In this document: one piece after another, positions 20,116 through 30,133 of the stretch
Layout: each line of letters opens with the position of its first letter
Position numbering within the stretch: position 1 is the stretch's first letter
NCBI RefSeq assembly: GCF_000150955.2
Contig: NC_011679.1
Location: forward strand, 124,001 to 188,000
DNA: 64,000 nt
Reading direction: 5' to 3'
From: Phaeodactylum tricornutum CCAP 1055/1
Taxonomy: Eukaryota > Bacillariophyta > Bacillariophyceae > Surirellales > Neidiaceae
Notes under the pieces: generated by a model
The model's input: the letters and a program-made list of their open reading frames with translations, nothing else
Told to the model about the DNA's origin: nothing
The model's database searches: none
Position numbers and translations under genes: made by a program

Positions 20116-22143
20116 TTATTGCTTACACAGCTCTACAGCACGATGCTTCGAATACCTATACTTCTGAAACAACTCCTTCAAAAATGTCGGGTAAAGCCGA
20201 TCCATATCAGCATGCAACGTAGACTCCTTTACGTTGTTCCAAGTTTCCTTGGCTTTGGAGTCGCGGTGTGGGTTGTGCACAATAAAACCTTCGGGTAAAA
20301 CAGCAAAGTGATAACCCGCTAACCGCAAGTGTTGAATATACTGGATCTTGTTCTTGCCGTAGCCGTGGAAGCGCTCATCGTAGTAAGGAGCAGTGGCCCG
20401 TACTGGATCAGGTTTGCCCGTCGGACACCATTGCAGGACGACGTATGGTTCGTAGCGTAGCGAGTCGAAGCAATCGAGCGTGCGAATGTGACGGACGCTT
20501 GGTTTGCCCTCGCCAAAAGCGATCGGTTCGCCCTGGTACCATTTCTTCTTCAGCCAGTCTTCCGAGTGGGTCGAAAAATGACCTTCCCAATTGACTTTAC
20601 TCTGGAAAACGATGCAGCTTTTTTCGGCAATACAAGAACGAAGATCGTCAAAAGTATGCGGAATGAATGAGCTATTGCTTCGAAGATGTTCTTTGCAGCT
20701 ATCCTCGGATGTACACGGTTCTGCCAGTAGGCGTTCAAATGCGGGAACAACAATCGCATCTTGGTCTTTCGGGATCATGTCATCTTTCAGTACTCGAAGT
20801 CTAGCACGGTCAAGCAGCGTCGTGCGAATCAACCGAGCCAAATCTTGCGCCGGAATAAAATCGACATCCGCAACTAGTACGTGGCTTGTATGCACTGCAT
20901 CCAATCCAATATTGCGCAAGCGGTTCACAGGATACATCTCAGGCTTTTCCTCGTCTGTATCCATCTGGTACACAATTACTTGAAGGTGAGGACACTTATC
21001 GTCCCAACCAGAAAGCAGCGCCGAAACCTCGTCATGGTCCTCTGTACTTGTCAAAGCGATCACTGCTATGATCGGGTCATTCCATCGCTTACAAGTCTCC
21101 GCTAAAATCCATAAGCGATTGGAGCTCGACTGAATTACGAGGGTTGTTTGAACATCGTCTGGGATAAGGTTGGCTGGGCATTTGGTCTCATTTACAAAAA
21201 GATCGGTATTGCCTAAGTGCCGAATGCGGTCCCCTGCTTTACGGACGACCAATGCTGGCCCACCATAGGGTTCGAGCGCCTTGGGATTTGCGAGTTCATT
21301 TCCCTTTTCTACGCCATCTTTGTTTGATTCTTTCATTCTCGTAATGCGCGCCTTCCGCGAGTGGACTTTTCCATCATTCTCCGGGGGCCTATCTTCTACG
21401 ATGTGTTCCGAATCTACGTCTTTCCTGGGCTGTGGGATGCGATCACCTGTTGGTATTGGCTGTGTCTCGGTCTTGGAACTGACGGGCACGTCGGGTTTTG
21501 CGAGGGGTTGCTCGTCGTTCCTGTGAAACCAGTCCGGCACAATTTTTTCTAATATTCGTAGCCGGTCCGATATACCCCCCTCGGCATCCAGCTGATCGCG
21601 TTCAATGTTTAACTTGGATGCCGTATCACGCTGTTCTTCCATGGTGGGTAATTGCAAAGTAGTATCCCGCAAGAGCCAGTCAAAATTCGTCAAGCTTGGA
21701 GCCTGGGATGTGGAAAGCAAGTGCGTAATCGGCAGCCACAGAAACAAGTAGAGAGAAACGATAAAAGTCACAATCTGTCTCGGTCCGCTTGAACAGAATA
21801 TCCGATACCAAATAGCCTTTGTCCGATAGTGCCGTCGCTTCTTGTCTTTTCCAGGGTAGTAGTTTCCACCCAGCAGAAAATTGTTGCATGTGTTCATCGA
21901 CGGCGAAGTCTGGTACGCATTCTGTCCAAGCCGCCCATCGGGATCGTAATTGGTGGGAAGCAGCATGGGAGATCCCAAGGGGTTATGCATGCGCTCGTCA
22001 CTATCCACGTGAGTCCGACGACTTCGTAATGGCCTCGTCGTTCCGGTATTAGCACGACTGGCGGTCGACGAAGAAGCGGCGCCGCGTGTCGGAGACGGTG
22101 ACCGCGATGCTTTGCGTTGTTTGCGAAAGCCAAAAAGAGGCAT
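20116..22143 (-). CDS. LARGE-like glycosyltransferase (GT49), type II Golgi membrane protein
   Basis: Predicted Golgi glycosyltransferase of the LARGE/B4GAT1 group, which adds glucuronic acid to beta-linked glycans. 675 aa, single frame. An Arg/Ser-rich cytosolic tail of about 120 residues precedes one TM helix (IVTFIVSLYLFLWLPITHL, about 125-143), then a stem to about 310. The catalytic domain has the metal-binding DVD motif (VLVADVDFIPAQDL, about 425) and the GT49 C-terminal blocks YYDERFHGYGKNKIQYIQHL and LPEGFIVHNPHRDSK. No GT8 xylosyltransferase half is present, so it resembles single-domain B4GAT1 more than two-domain LARGE. The acceptor in diatoms is unknown. Confidence 0.85.
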   Translation of the reverse strand: MPLFGFRKQRKASRSPSPTRGAASSSTASRANTGTTRPLRSRRTHVDSDERMHNPLGSPMLLPTNYDPDGRLGQNAYQTSPSMNTCNNFLLGGNYYPGKDKKRRHYRTKAIWYRIFCSSGPRQIVTFIVSLYLFLWLPITHLLSTSQAPSLTNFDWLLRDTTLQLPTMEEQRDTASKLNIERDQLDAEGGISDRLRILEKIVPDWFHRNDEQPLAKPDVPVSSKTETQPIPTGDRIPQPRKDVDSEHIVEDRPPENDGKVHSRKARITRMKESNKDGVEKGNELANPKALEPYGGPALVVRKAGDRIRHLGNTDLFVNETKCPANLIPDDVQTTLVIQSSSNRLWILAETCKRWNDPIIAVIALTSTEDHDEVSALLSGWDDKCPHLQVIVYQMDTDEEKPEMYPVNRLRNIGLDAVHTSHVLVADVDFIPAQDLARLIRTTLLDRARLRVLKDDMIPKDQDAIVVPAFERLLAEPCTSEDSCKEHLRSNSSFIPHTFDDLRSCIAEKSCIVFQSKVNWEGHFSTHSEDWLKKKWYQGEPIAFGEGKPSVRHIRTLDCFDSLRYEPYVVLQWCPTGKPDPVRATAPYYDERFHGYGKNKIQYIQHLRLAGYHFAVLPEGFIVHNPHRDSKAKETWNNVKESTLHADMDRLYPTFLKELFQKYRYSKHRAVELCKQ

Positions 22144-22579
22144 ACTGGGAAGGCGCTAGTCAAGGTGTTGTAGTGCGTTTGGAAAAGCGAGCAGTGAGAG
22201 TACAATAGCAAGTTTGTTGGAGACAAAGAAGTTATCCATCGACATTTTGTTCGTCACATCAAAGCAATGGAGGTTCGAAAACACACGGAGAAGTCGGTAC
22301 AGTGTCGTTTATTCACGATTTCCCGTGACCTAGTTTTACGCTATCCGGCATAACGGCGTACTAATATTAACAATAAAACCACATACCAGCAATGGCATTG
22401 ATAAACCAACATTATTATCGGTAAAGCGCGAAGCAGTTGGAGAGAAGCAAAAGGCTCCTAGAACTTACAGTGAAATATTACTATAGTGGCTTGGTTGTAG
22501 TAGGTTGTCCAGATGCAAGTACATATAAATCCGGTCCTTCTCGCAGAAAGGTCTCACTGTCAACACTTCACAAACGCAA
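22144..22579. other. Intergenic, GT49 to SLC1
   Basis: About 435 bp between genes on the same (minus) strand. AT-rich; no feature supported. Confidence 0.5.
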
Positions 22580-24280
22580 TTACGTGGAGCCCACCTTGGC
22601 AACTTCCTCATCCGTGGACGGCTCGTCTTCCACAGAGCTATCGTGTCGGGTCTTTGTCTCGTGTAATCCGTCGGGACATAAGTGGGAAACCATACCAGCC
22701 ACGACAGTGTCTCCCGTCACATTGACGACTGTGCGTAGACGATCCATGAACCAGTCAATCGCAAGAATATAGGAGAACCCTTCGGGCACGCCAGTTGTGT
22801 TGAACACGGTGTTGTAAGCCGTGATAATTAATACCAAACTCGCCGAAGGAACCGGTGCCGTCCCGGCACTACCAATTGTCGAAATAATAACCAGCAAAAA
22901 GTACGAGGCAATATCGGGGTCAATACCGTTCAAAACAGCAAGCCAAATGCAGGCGCATGGAAAATAAATGGCTCCTCCATCCATGTTCACGGTCGCACCC
23001 AAAGGAATCACAAAACGTGCGACTGGCTCAGGTACCCGGTTCGTGCTTTGAACGCACTTGAGGGTCATGGGGATTGTGGCAGCACTGCTTGAACACGCAA
23101 ACGCCATTGTTTGTGCCGGAATCATATACTTGAGGTAGTGCCAGGGGTTGCTTCGTGTGACCAAACCAAAGATGAGGCAGTGGACTACGGCAATTTGCAG
23201 AGCCATAGCAGTTATAGTCGCCACGACCAGATACCCCACGTTGGCAAATGAATCGGCCAGATCTTCTTGTTTTCCAATGGCAGACGCAATCAAGGAAAGC
23301 ACAGCAAAAGGAGTGCACATAATGATCCAGTTGATTATCGTCAGAAACACAGAGTCCAGCTCTTTCAGAAAAGGGATGATAAAACTGGTATCGTGGTCGC
23401 GCTGGCGGTCAAAGACCTTGCTCAAAGCAACACTAAAGGCAATGGCGAACGGCCGCGAAATTAGCCTCCACAAACGACTCAAAGATATTTGCAGTAACTA
23501 GCCTGTTAGGGAAGAAAATTCATCTCTGAGTATTCGGTACTTGGATGCTGTGATGTAGAAGTAGGCCCACACGCATTTTTGGAGATTACATGACTTACTT
23601 TGTAAACACGCCTTCGTAGATGGTGTCACTGAGGGAGATATCTGAACGGACACTTCCACTTGCCCGAACAAAACTCTGGGACAAATCTTCGATGAAAAAC
23701 TGAGAGCTGTTACCTGTATCAGCGGTGCACGTAAGGGTGCCGTCTTGCAATTCAGTTTTGTATTCACCAGAGTCGTTGCAGCCGAGCTTGATTGTTGCTG
23801 GGCTACTAGCTGTAAAGGTTCCTTCTTCAAACAGTGGCTTGAACGACAAGATAGAAAGGATGCCCAGTATGGAGGCAATAACAGTAGTCGTTAAGTACAG
23901 TCCAATTGTTTTCCATCCGATCGATCCCGCGCGACCGATAGTCATCATATCAACGACCGAAATAATGACGTTGATAAAGACGAGAGGAAGAACAACGCAC
24001 TTCAGCGAACGGATGAATAGATCTCCAATGAGACCTACCCAGTTAATAACCTTTTCCTTGGTGTCGTCGCCTTCGCCAGGTTCCCAGAAAGAAAGTCCAG
24101 GCCAACTCCGATTCCAGTAGCTGCAAATATGAGGACAGAAAGAACAGGGTAACGTCCGAGAACGCCGCATCCAGAGTTGGAAATTACTTCTTCCTCGTCG
24201 TCGTAGACATCGACAATGTTTTCTTCTACATGCTCGCCTTGTTTGAAGGTATTGTCTTCGTGCTCAATAGATATCGACAT
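22580..24280 (-). CDS. SLC1-family (EAAT/DAACS) dicarboxylate/amino acid symporter, frame apparently disrupted
   Basis: Sodium-coupled glutamate/neutral amino acid/dicarboxylate carrier family. ATG at 24280; one intron 23503-23598 (GTAAGT to AACAG). Conserved motifs are intact: TM2 region GDLFIRSLKCVVLPLVFINV, serine-rich hairpin SSSAATIPMTLK, substrate/sodium motif NMDGGAIYF, hairpin 2 IGSAGTAPVPSASLVL, and the C-terminal DRLRTVVNVTGDTVVAG with the substrate-contacting Asp. Two single-base phase breaks remain. One is near 24085, where TM1 (VLSVLIFAATGIGVGL) is in a different frame from WEPGEGDDTKEK. The other is near 23455, where LVTANIFESFVEANFAAV is out of frame with FAIAFSVALSKV. Either the reference has errors, or the gene is a young pseudogene, or one allele is damaged. 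Confidence 0.75.
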
Positions 24281-25322
24281 CGTGGCGATTAAATTCGGGG
24301 TGAGATTGTTGTGAGCTTTTTTACACGCCAACCAATCGTAACGAGGGTTTTTGTCAAAAAAAGAATGTAGTGGTAGGTACACAATATTTTGAAGCATCTG
24401 ATGTTCTGTGTACTCACCAGCGCATTTGCACTTAAGTGTAAGCGTGAGCCCTCCGCGAGGTCCCTATGATTGGTCCGTATCAAGAGAATTGACATTCTTC
24501 GACCCAGTGTCGATGCTTCTAGATGCTTCCATGGAGGGTTTCGTCCATTTCTGTTATTCGTTTGGAAACTGGTTCTCTAAGTGTGATCCAGAAGGATGGT
24601 GTCAACATATTCTGTTGACCTTTAGCTAGAGCTCGTGTCAGATGGCCGCCATCACCACTCTTTTCCAGATTGAAGATCGAGGATTAGAAGGCAACATCAG
24701 ATTTCCTGAGCGCGCTTTTTTGGAATATTCGAGAAGCGCCTTCGTTAATTGCAAGATTTCTGAAGTTCCATCAAGTTCAGGTTTGTCCATCGCAAAAGGC
24801 TTTCCTAACTCGCCGTCGGGCCGGATCTCACAAAACTATCCCTGGAGCTGTTTCATTCCTTCAGTTAGTTGGCTTGTATCTTTCACGTCGTAGTTTGTGC
24901 TAGGCCCCATTCCCCTCAGAATTCGGTTCCGTTTCCAATCGACTGTGGTGAGGTTGAATTTTGGACTTCCGACGCCGATCACAGCGACCTGGAACGATTG
25001 ACGACGGTTAGACCAACAGTGAAGCTACAAATCTCAGGAGTCATTGTGACCATCATATAATTCCGAAAACTATCATTCCACGGTTATCATAGCTATATAT
25101 TTAGCAGAAAAACGTTAGACACTATGCGGACACTCTGAATTGTTCGCGGGTGTAAAACCAGTGTGCTCGTCGGGTCACTTGTCTCGCTAGAGTACGATTC
25201 CCGCAATCGCCGATCGGAGTGACAACAAACGGTCACCGCAACTCTGCGTCGTGCGCCGTCGTGTTATCGTTCTGTCCAACACAAAGTCTCTATTTCCTCG
25301 TTGATCGTGAGTTCCAACAGCA
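24281..25322. other. Intergenic, divergent SLC1 / diatom membrane protein
   Basis: About 1.04 kb between head-to-head genes. Scattered short frames have no family features; presumed promoters of both genes. Confidence 0.5.
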
Positions 25323-26733
25323 ATGTCGCAGCTAGACAAGAAGAGCAGCAAGAAGAGCGTCCCAGAGGGCGCCAATGGCAAGGCCGAAACCGCAGGCAGT
25401 GGGATTGCGAGGAGCAAAATGAGCAAGTTTAAGAAAATCCGTGGGTTCTTGAGAGGAGGGTCCAAGAGGAACAAAAAGGACGCCGCCACCACCAAGCTCC
25501 CCGAGTCCCCAACCAAAGCTCTGTTACCAACCGACGAAGAAGATGCTGCTTCCATTTACAACGTTGACATTGATGACCAGAGTATCGCGAGCACTGCGGA
25601 GCAGACGAGGGCGACTGACGCCAGCACTTTCTTGCTCGGGTCGAATGATGAGGAGCAATTGAACGAGGATAACGACTCCTTCTTCGCGCCGGCCCGGACG
25701 TCTTATAAATTAAAAGTCGTCTTGCTCCTTATGGACCCTGCAACCCGTCGTTTTGAACTCTTGCAACTCGAGTTTGATTCGATGAAGGCGATTGTTTCAG
25801 ATGTGCTTGCTCAAATCCCTCTATCGGTAACGGAGAAGTCTCTACGTTTCCAGGTCTATACCGGAATTGTTGGCCAATCAGGAAAGGAGCTGACCTCGTC
25901 GCAGCTTCTGTCTGGTTTCTGCAAGGGCAACGACATACTTGTAGCGATTCCTCAAGGATATTCGGCCAGCGACTCTGCCAGATTGGCCCACCCCATTCTT
26001 GGAGATTCCAGAGTAGACCGCATGGTAAGCTTCAACGTGGCATTAGAGTGGTGGTTTACTGCTGGTCCATGTATCCGATTGATTGATCATGGAATTTTAC
26101 GTAGTCTAATTCAGTGGTCTTTCCTTCTCTTAGCTCGTGGCAAGTGGAATTGACACCAATCCATGGTGTGACGAGGCCAAGAAGCAAAAGAAAGGGGACA
26201 ACAAGTCACGTAAGGATGTCCCGACCGACGCCGCTACCGCTGCCCCCTCGATCAAGTCACACTCCGATTTTGCCGAAGATACAGCAACTGAGGACTCTGA
26301 TGCTACGAAGGAGTCCTTGGCATCTTCTTTCGGCAAAATTGTACTTTGGATGGGTGTCGTGGCCGTCTTGGCTGCTTTGCACGTCTACATGTCCACCCCA
26401 TTGACTCGCGGACAAGTAGTGCCGCCTGGTGCCTGGCTGAGCTACTGTGGTCTCTTGCCGTTTGACCCAGAATGCGAAAATGCATATTTGAATGTCAATT
26501 TTGAAGGCAAGGTCATCGCCTACAATTCGAATCGTGACGTCGCGTGGGAGATGCAAGGTGATGTGTGCGCAGCCCAGGTCGGTTCTTGTGTCCGAGGGCT
26601 AGAGCTTCGCGACAATGGTCTAATATTTGTTGGAGGCAAGCGCATTCGCTCAATCCGTGTTCCTGACAAATCTGTATCGATCACGCCTTGGCCTTTCGCC
26701 GAAAAGCCGCACTTAAAGATTTCGAGAAAGTAG
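25323..26733 (+). CDS. Diatom membrane protein with ubiquitin-like region, function unknown
   Basis: Not recognised by name. Two exons, 25323-26024 and 26134-26733, intron 26025-26133 (ATG|GTAAGC to CTCTTAG); the join keeps phase and gives 433 aa. The N-terminal about 75 residues are Lys/Ser-rich (KIRGFLRGGSKRNKKD). An acidic stretch and a compact alpha/beta segment follow (SYKLKVVLLLMDPATRRFEL through GNDILVAIPQGYSASD, about 128-222), resembling a ubiquitin-like fold in length and pattern. One TM helix lies near residue 310 (IVLWMGVVAVLAALHVYM). The C-terminal Cys-containing domain (about 330-433) would lie across the membrane. No signal peptide. Probably a diatom-restricted family. Confidence 0.75.
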
Positions 26734-26929
26734 AACCTTAGTGAAGGCAAACGCGCAGGTATGAAGTGTGATCTGGATGAAGTTGATGTATTTGTGGATC
26801 AGTGTGTATGTGTTTATCAGTTGTGACAGGAGTCTATTTAGAATATGCTAGTCTTCAAATACACTTTTACTCTTTTAGCTTTTTTCTGAAGAAGAATACG
26901 AATAGGGTTGTGTAACAACTCTGTTGGGT

Positions 26930-28250
26930 CTACGCCCAATCACACGGAGTCAAGTTGTTGGTGCCCAGCTCTTCGAGCTTTTGAAATGCCACGGTGAAAT
27001 CGTAATCAAATTTCTTTGGATTACTCGCATACTCCTTTACATACTTGGCGAAGGATTTGTCTTGCAGCAATACCAGGTCTGTCGGAAGCATCATGAGGCG
27101 ACCGGTGGGAGCATCCACGTATTGGTAAGGACCGTCCCACTCCTTGGGCACCCAATTGAGATTGGAAAGCAAAGTATAATACGCATTGTTGAAGGTAGTT
27201 GGAGTTGGAGTCCAAGGACCATCATACCCCGATGCTGTTGTGTGACAGCGGCCCAAAGCGTGCGCTCCAGAAAGGCAAACAATCTCTTGGTCGTTGAAAC
27301 CTATCAGAATCAGAAATAGTGTGTTGACTTGCTTGTAAGACACACATCGTAATCAAGACCTTGCGGATAGAAGATACTTTGTCAAGCGACGATACAGAGG
27401 AGAGGATTAATTAATAGCACGCCGAAAACGTACCCATACGATAAAAGACATCGCGCAAATGGGCGGCATCACTCTTGTCAGCCCCCTTGGGTCCGACATC
27501 GGCGTTCGGCAATCGTCCGTCTGGAGTGACCACAATCGGACTCATGGCGTCCACCCGTCCCGAGCCCCATGGAATAGTGGGGCCATTCATTTGCTTGATT
27601 GAAGCTACTCCCGAAAGAGTGTAGAGGTCTGCGTAGGATAACCCGTCCTTCTTGTACTTTTTATACAAAGGTTCCAGCCATACGACGGCTGTATCGGCGA
27701 GACCAGCGTTGCCACCATGCGCGAGTTCTTCTTTGAAGCGGATCGTTCCTTCCCCTGATCCTCCCGTTCTGGTAATTTGGTCGTACGTTCCCGACGAATG
27801 CCATGCCAACCGCACAAACGTGGGTCCCTGCGCGAGAATTGACAATAAGTGTTGGCAGGATGAGATGATACGGGGATTGTACGAGCTCACTGCGTGAAGA
27901 CCGGCTTTTCTTAGACTTTTGGACGGGACGAAGTCACTTACCTTGTCCGGATCCTGCTTGACCATGTCAGTGATATCCTTAGCCACAGCTTTGTAATTGA
28001 CAGTGGCAGCAGCACTGGCTGGTAGAGGTAAAAAAGTGTTTGCTACAAGTGCGGACGAGGAGAGTACGGTAGTCCAAAGAAAGGCCCGACGGCCATCCAC
28101 TCGTCCAGCTTCTAGTCCAGCTTCGGGGCAGCCGGGCTGAGCACCAAGCGCCAATACGGCGACGGGAGTCTTTCGGTACACCGCCTGAAAGGCCTGTGAG
28201 CCTCCCACAGAAAGAGCCGCAATAAAAGCAATAATCGTATAAATGTTCAT
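26930..28250 (-). CDS. Ascorbate peroxidase-like class I heme peroxidase, Tat-type thylakoid lumen targeting
   Basis: Reduces hydrogen peroxide, probably with ascorbate. Three exons: 28250-27942, 27827-27434, 27300-26930; introns 27828-27941 and 27301-27433; 357 aa. Signal peptide MNIYTIIAFIAALSVGGSQA is followed by FQAV (clear ASAF-type plastid entry). A second signal has twin Arg (GRRAFLWTTVLSSSALVA) and ends LPLPASAA, a Tat-type lumen signal. All catalytic residues are present: distal Arg-Trp-His in RLAWHSSGTYD, proximal His in LSGAHALGRCH, then GPWTPTP and LPTDLVLLQD with the conserved Asp. The first intron is a multiple of three without stops. Starts 260 bp from, and divergent to, the lumenal TPR gene. 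Confidence 0.92.
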
Positions 28251-28378
28251 GATTGGATGAAGCAGCAACAATCGGATTGTGAAGGAAGCAAACAAATCGT
28301 TTGCTAACTTGTAGTAGTGCGCACGATCCGCCCTTGGAAATCCGATCCAAAGATACCCCAATCGAGTTGACTGCTAAA

Positions 28379-28386
28379 TGACGTCA
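28379..28386. promoter_or_regulatory. TGACGTCA palindrome central in divergent promoter
   Basis: Perfect CRE/bZIP-type palindrome lying almost exactly midway between the two start codons of the divergent APX and TPR genes (intergenic 28251-28509). A shared regulatory site is inferred. Confidence 0.5.
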
Positions 28387-28509
28387 CTACCGGGTTAGAT
28401 CCCTGCATCGTCTGTCGCAGTAAGAGCGCACCCGTCGCTTGTAATCCGATGCCAAAACTGATGGTCGCTCTGGGAGACTTGCTTATAGACGACAGACGAT
28501 AGTGAGTTC

Positions 28510-29526
28510 ATGGTGTCCAGAGGTACACCTACCGTGATGTCTCTGTTTAACCCCACTCTACTCTTTTCTCTCCTCTTGATATTTTTAAATGAATGGACCT
28601 TTGCTTTATCGGATACGCTTCTTCCAGCACGAAATGCACGTCGGTCGTTCCTCGCGACGGCCGCCGCCTCGGCAGTCACCGTGATTATACCGCCACACTC
28701 TGCTCATGCTGAAGAAATAGCGCTTACCGAAGTCCAAGCTGTGGCAACGGGAGACGCAAAAAAACTGTTCAATGAGGCCCGAGCGCTCGAGTCGCAAGGA
28801 AACATGGCTGCGGCCCAGCGGTTGTATACGAAAGTGACCAAGATTTCCCCTCGATTCATCTACGGGTGGTCCAATTTGGCTAATACGCAAACGGCTCTGG
28901 GTGATCTAAGATCTGCGGATCAGGCTTACTCTATCGCAATTGATCTTTGCAACGAAAATTTGCAAACGACAGAAGAAGGATTTGGCATAAAGAGGTGCAA
29001 TGATTTGTATGTGCTGTTACTGAATCGGGGTAGTCTACGTCTCAACGACGGCAGACCGAAAGAAGCCCTGGCGGATTTACAGCAATCGGACTTATTGCGC
29101 GGTCGACCGGATTCAACGGTGCTGCAGAACTTGGCGCGTGCCAAAGAACTCAACGGCCTCTACAAACAAGCTGACAATGATTACACGGTCGCCATTTCTA
29201 TGACAGCCAACGAGGTGAATCCCTTTTGGTTGCGATCATCTCTCGTTAAGTTTCAACTAGGTGATATTCAAGGAGGATACGATCTCATGAAACGCGTTGA
29301 AAACCGATTTCCGGAAGCTCCCGAAGTCCGTGCTGCCTACGCTTGTTTCTTGGCCGCCAGGGGAGATCAAGTTGCGGGACAACGAAAGTATTTGGAAATT
29401 CCGGACCGGGCCCGTCTCAAGTACGTCGACCAAAACTACTTGACCCGCACTATTTCCTGGCCACCCGCAGCCCGAGATACGCTAGCCAAGATTACGATGG
29501 CGTCGGGAGATGGATCGCCCAAGTAA
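28510..29526 (+). CDS. TPR protein, Tat-type thylakoid lumen targeting
   Basis: Single frame, 338 aa; an in-frame ATG at 28537 is an equally good start. First signal: SLFNPTLLFSLLLIFLNEWT before FALS, an ASAF-like plastid entry signal. Second signal: twin Arg in NARRSFLATAAASAVTV, ending HSAHAEE, a Tat-type lumen signal. The mature part (about 65-330) is built of tetratricopeptide repeats, e.g. AKKLFNEARALESQGNMAAA, YGWSNLANTQTALGDLRSAD and LLNRGSLRLNDGRPKEALAD. These resemble lumenal TPR proteins of plants with photosystem assembly or maintenance roles; the exact partner is unknown. Divergent from the lumenal APX gene. Confidence 0.88.
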   Translation: MVSRGTPTVMSLFNPTLLFSLLLIFLNEWTFALSDTLLPARNARRSFLATAAASAVTVIIPPHSAHAEEIALTEVQAVATGDAKKLFNEARALESQGNMAAAQRLYTKVTKISPRFIYGWSNLANTQTALGDLRSADQAYSIAIDLCNENLQTTEEGFGIKRCNDLYVLLLNRGSLRLNDGRPKEALADLQQSDLLRGRPDSTVLQNLARAKELNGLYKQADNDYTVAISMTANEVNPFWLRSSLVKFQLGDIQGGYDLMKRVENRFPEAPEVRAAYACFLAARGDQVAGQRKYLEIPDRARLKYVDQNYLTRTISWPPAARDTLAKITMASGDGSPK

Positions 29527-30133
29527 AACACAAACGTGGTCTCTTCGAAACACGTTTGTGCGCGTGCAGATCTGCTTGAACAGCTAGTTATTCTAGGAAG
29601 TAGAACTGAGTTTAGTTGTGGGGGATCAACGCATTTGACAACCAACGTGTGTACTTACTAATGCTGTACGACTTTCATTTTGCGGATGTTAGATACACTA
29701 ACGATGTGGCATAGTTAGTGGGTAGTTCTATCGGTCTGTGCGGCTGAATTAGAAGTAGCAGTAGAGGCGTGATGAATATGTTGAAAACTCAAATTTAGCT
29801 GGAGATGAGAGCTCGCTTTTTTTCAAATCTCTCTTTCTGCGACATATCTCTTTCTGCAGACATGTCACATTTGACTACCAAACTTGACATGAATGTCCTG
29901 CGCCAACAACGCGCGAACGACGTGAAATCCAAATTCGTGACCTGATTGGATTTCCGAAACGTACAGCTTCGATGAGGTGCATGTCTGGGACCACACAAGG
30001 TTCACGTGAAGCGTTGTTGAGATTCAAGAAAACATTTCCAATTTAGAGTTTTACCACTACGCGTCTACCTCCGATGTTCCAGAGCGCACGTTTGGAAGCA
30101 GAAGTGTAGGAGTTTCGTATTGTTAAAAGCGCA
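29527..30133. other. Intergenic, TPR to tRNA ligase
   Basis: About 605 bp between same-direction genes. A short direct duplication of TCTCTTTCTGC lies around 29827-29858. No gene supported. Confidence 0.5.

Noticed and set aside
24070-24105. Programmed -1 frameshift in the SLC1 gene
   Set aside because: The shift direction fits -1, but no canonical slippery heptamer in the right phase is present, and a second break of a different direction lies downstream.
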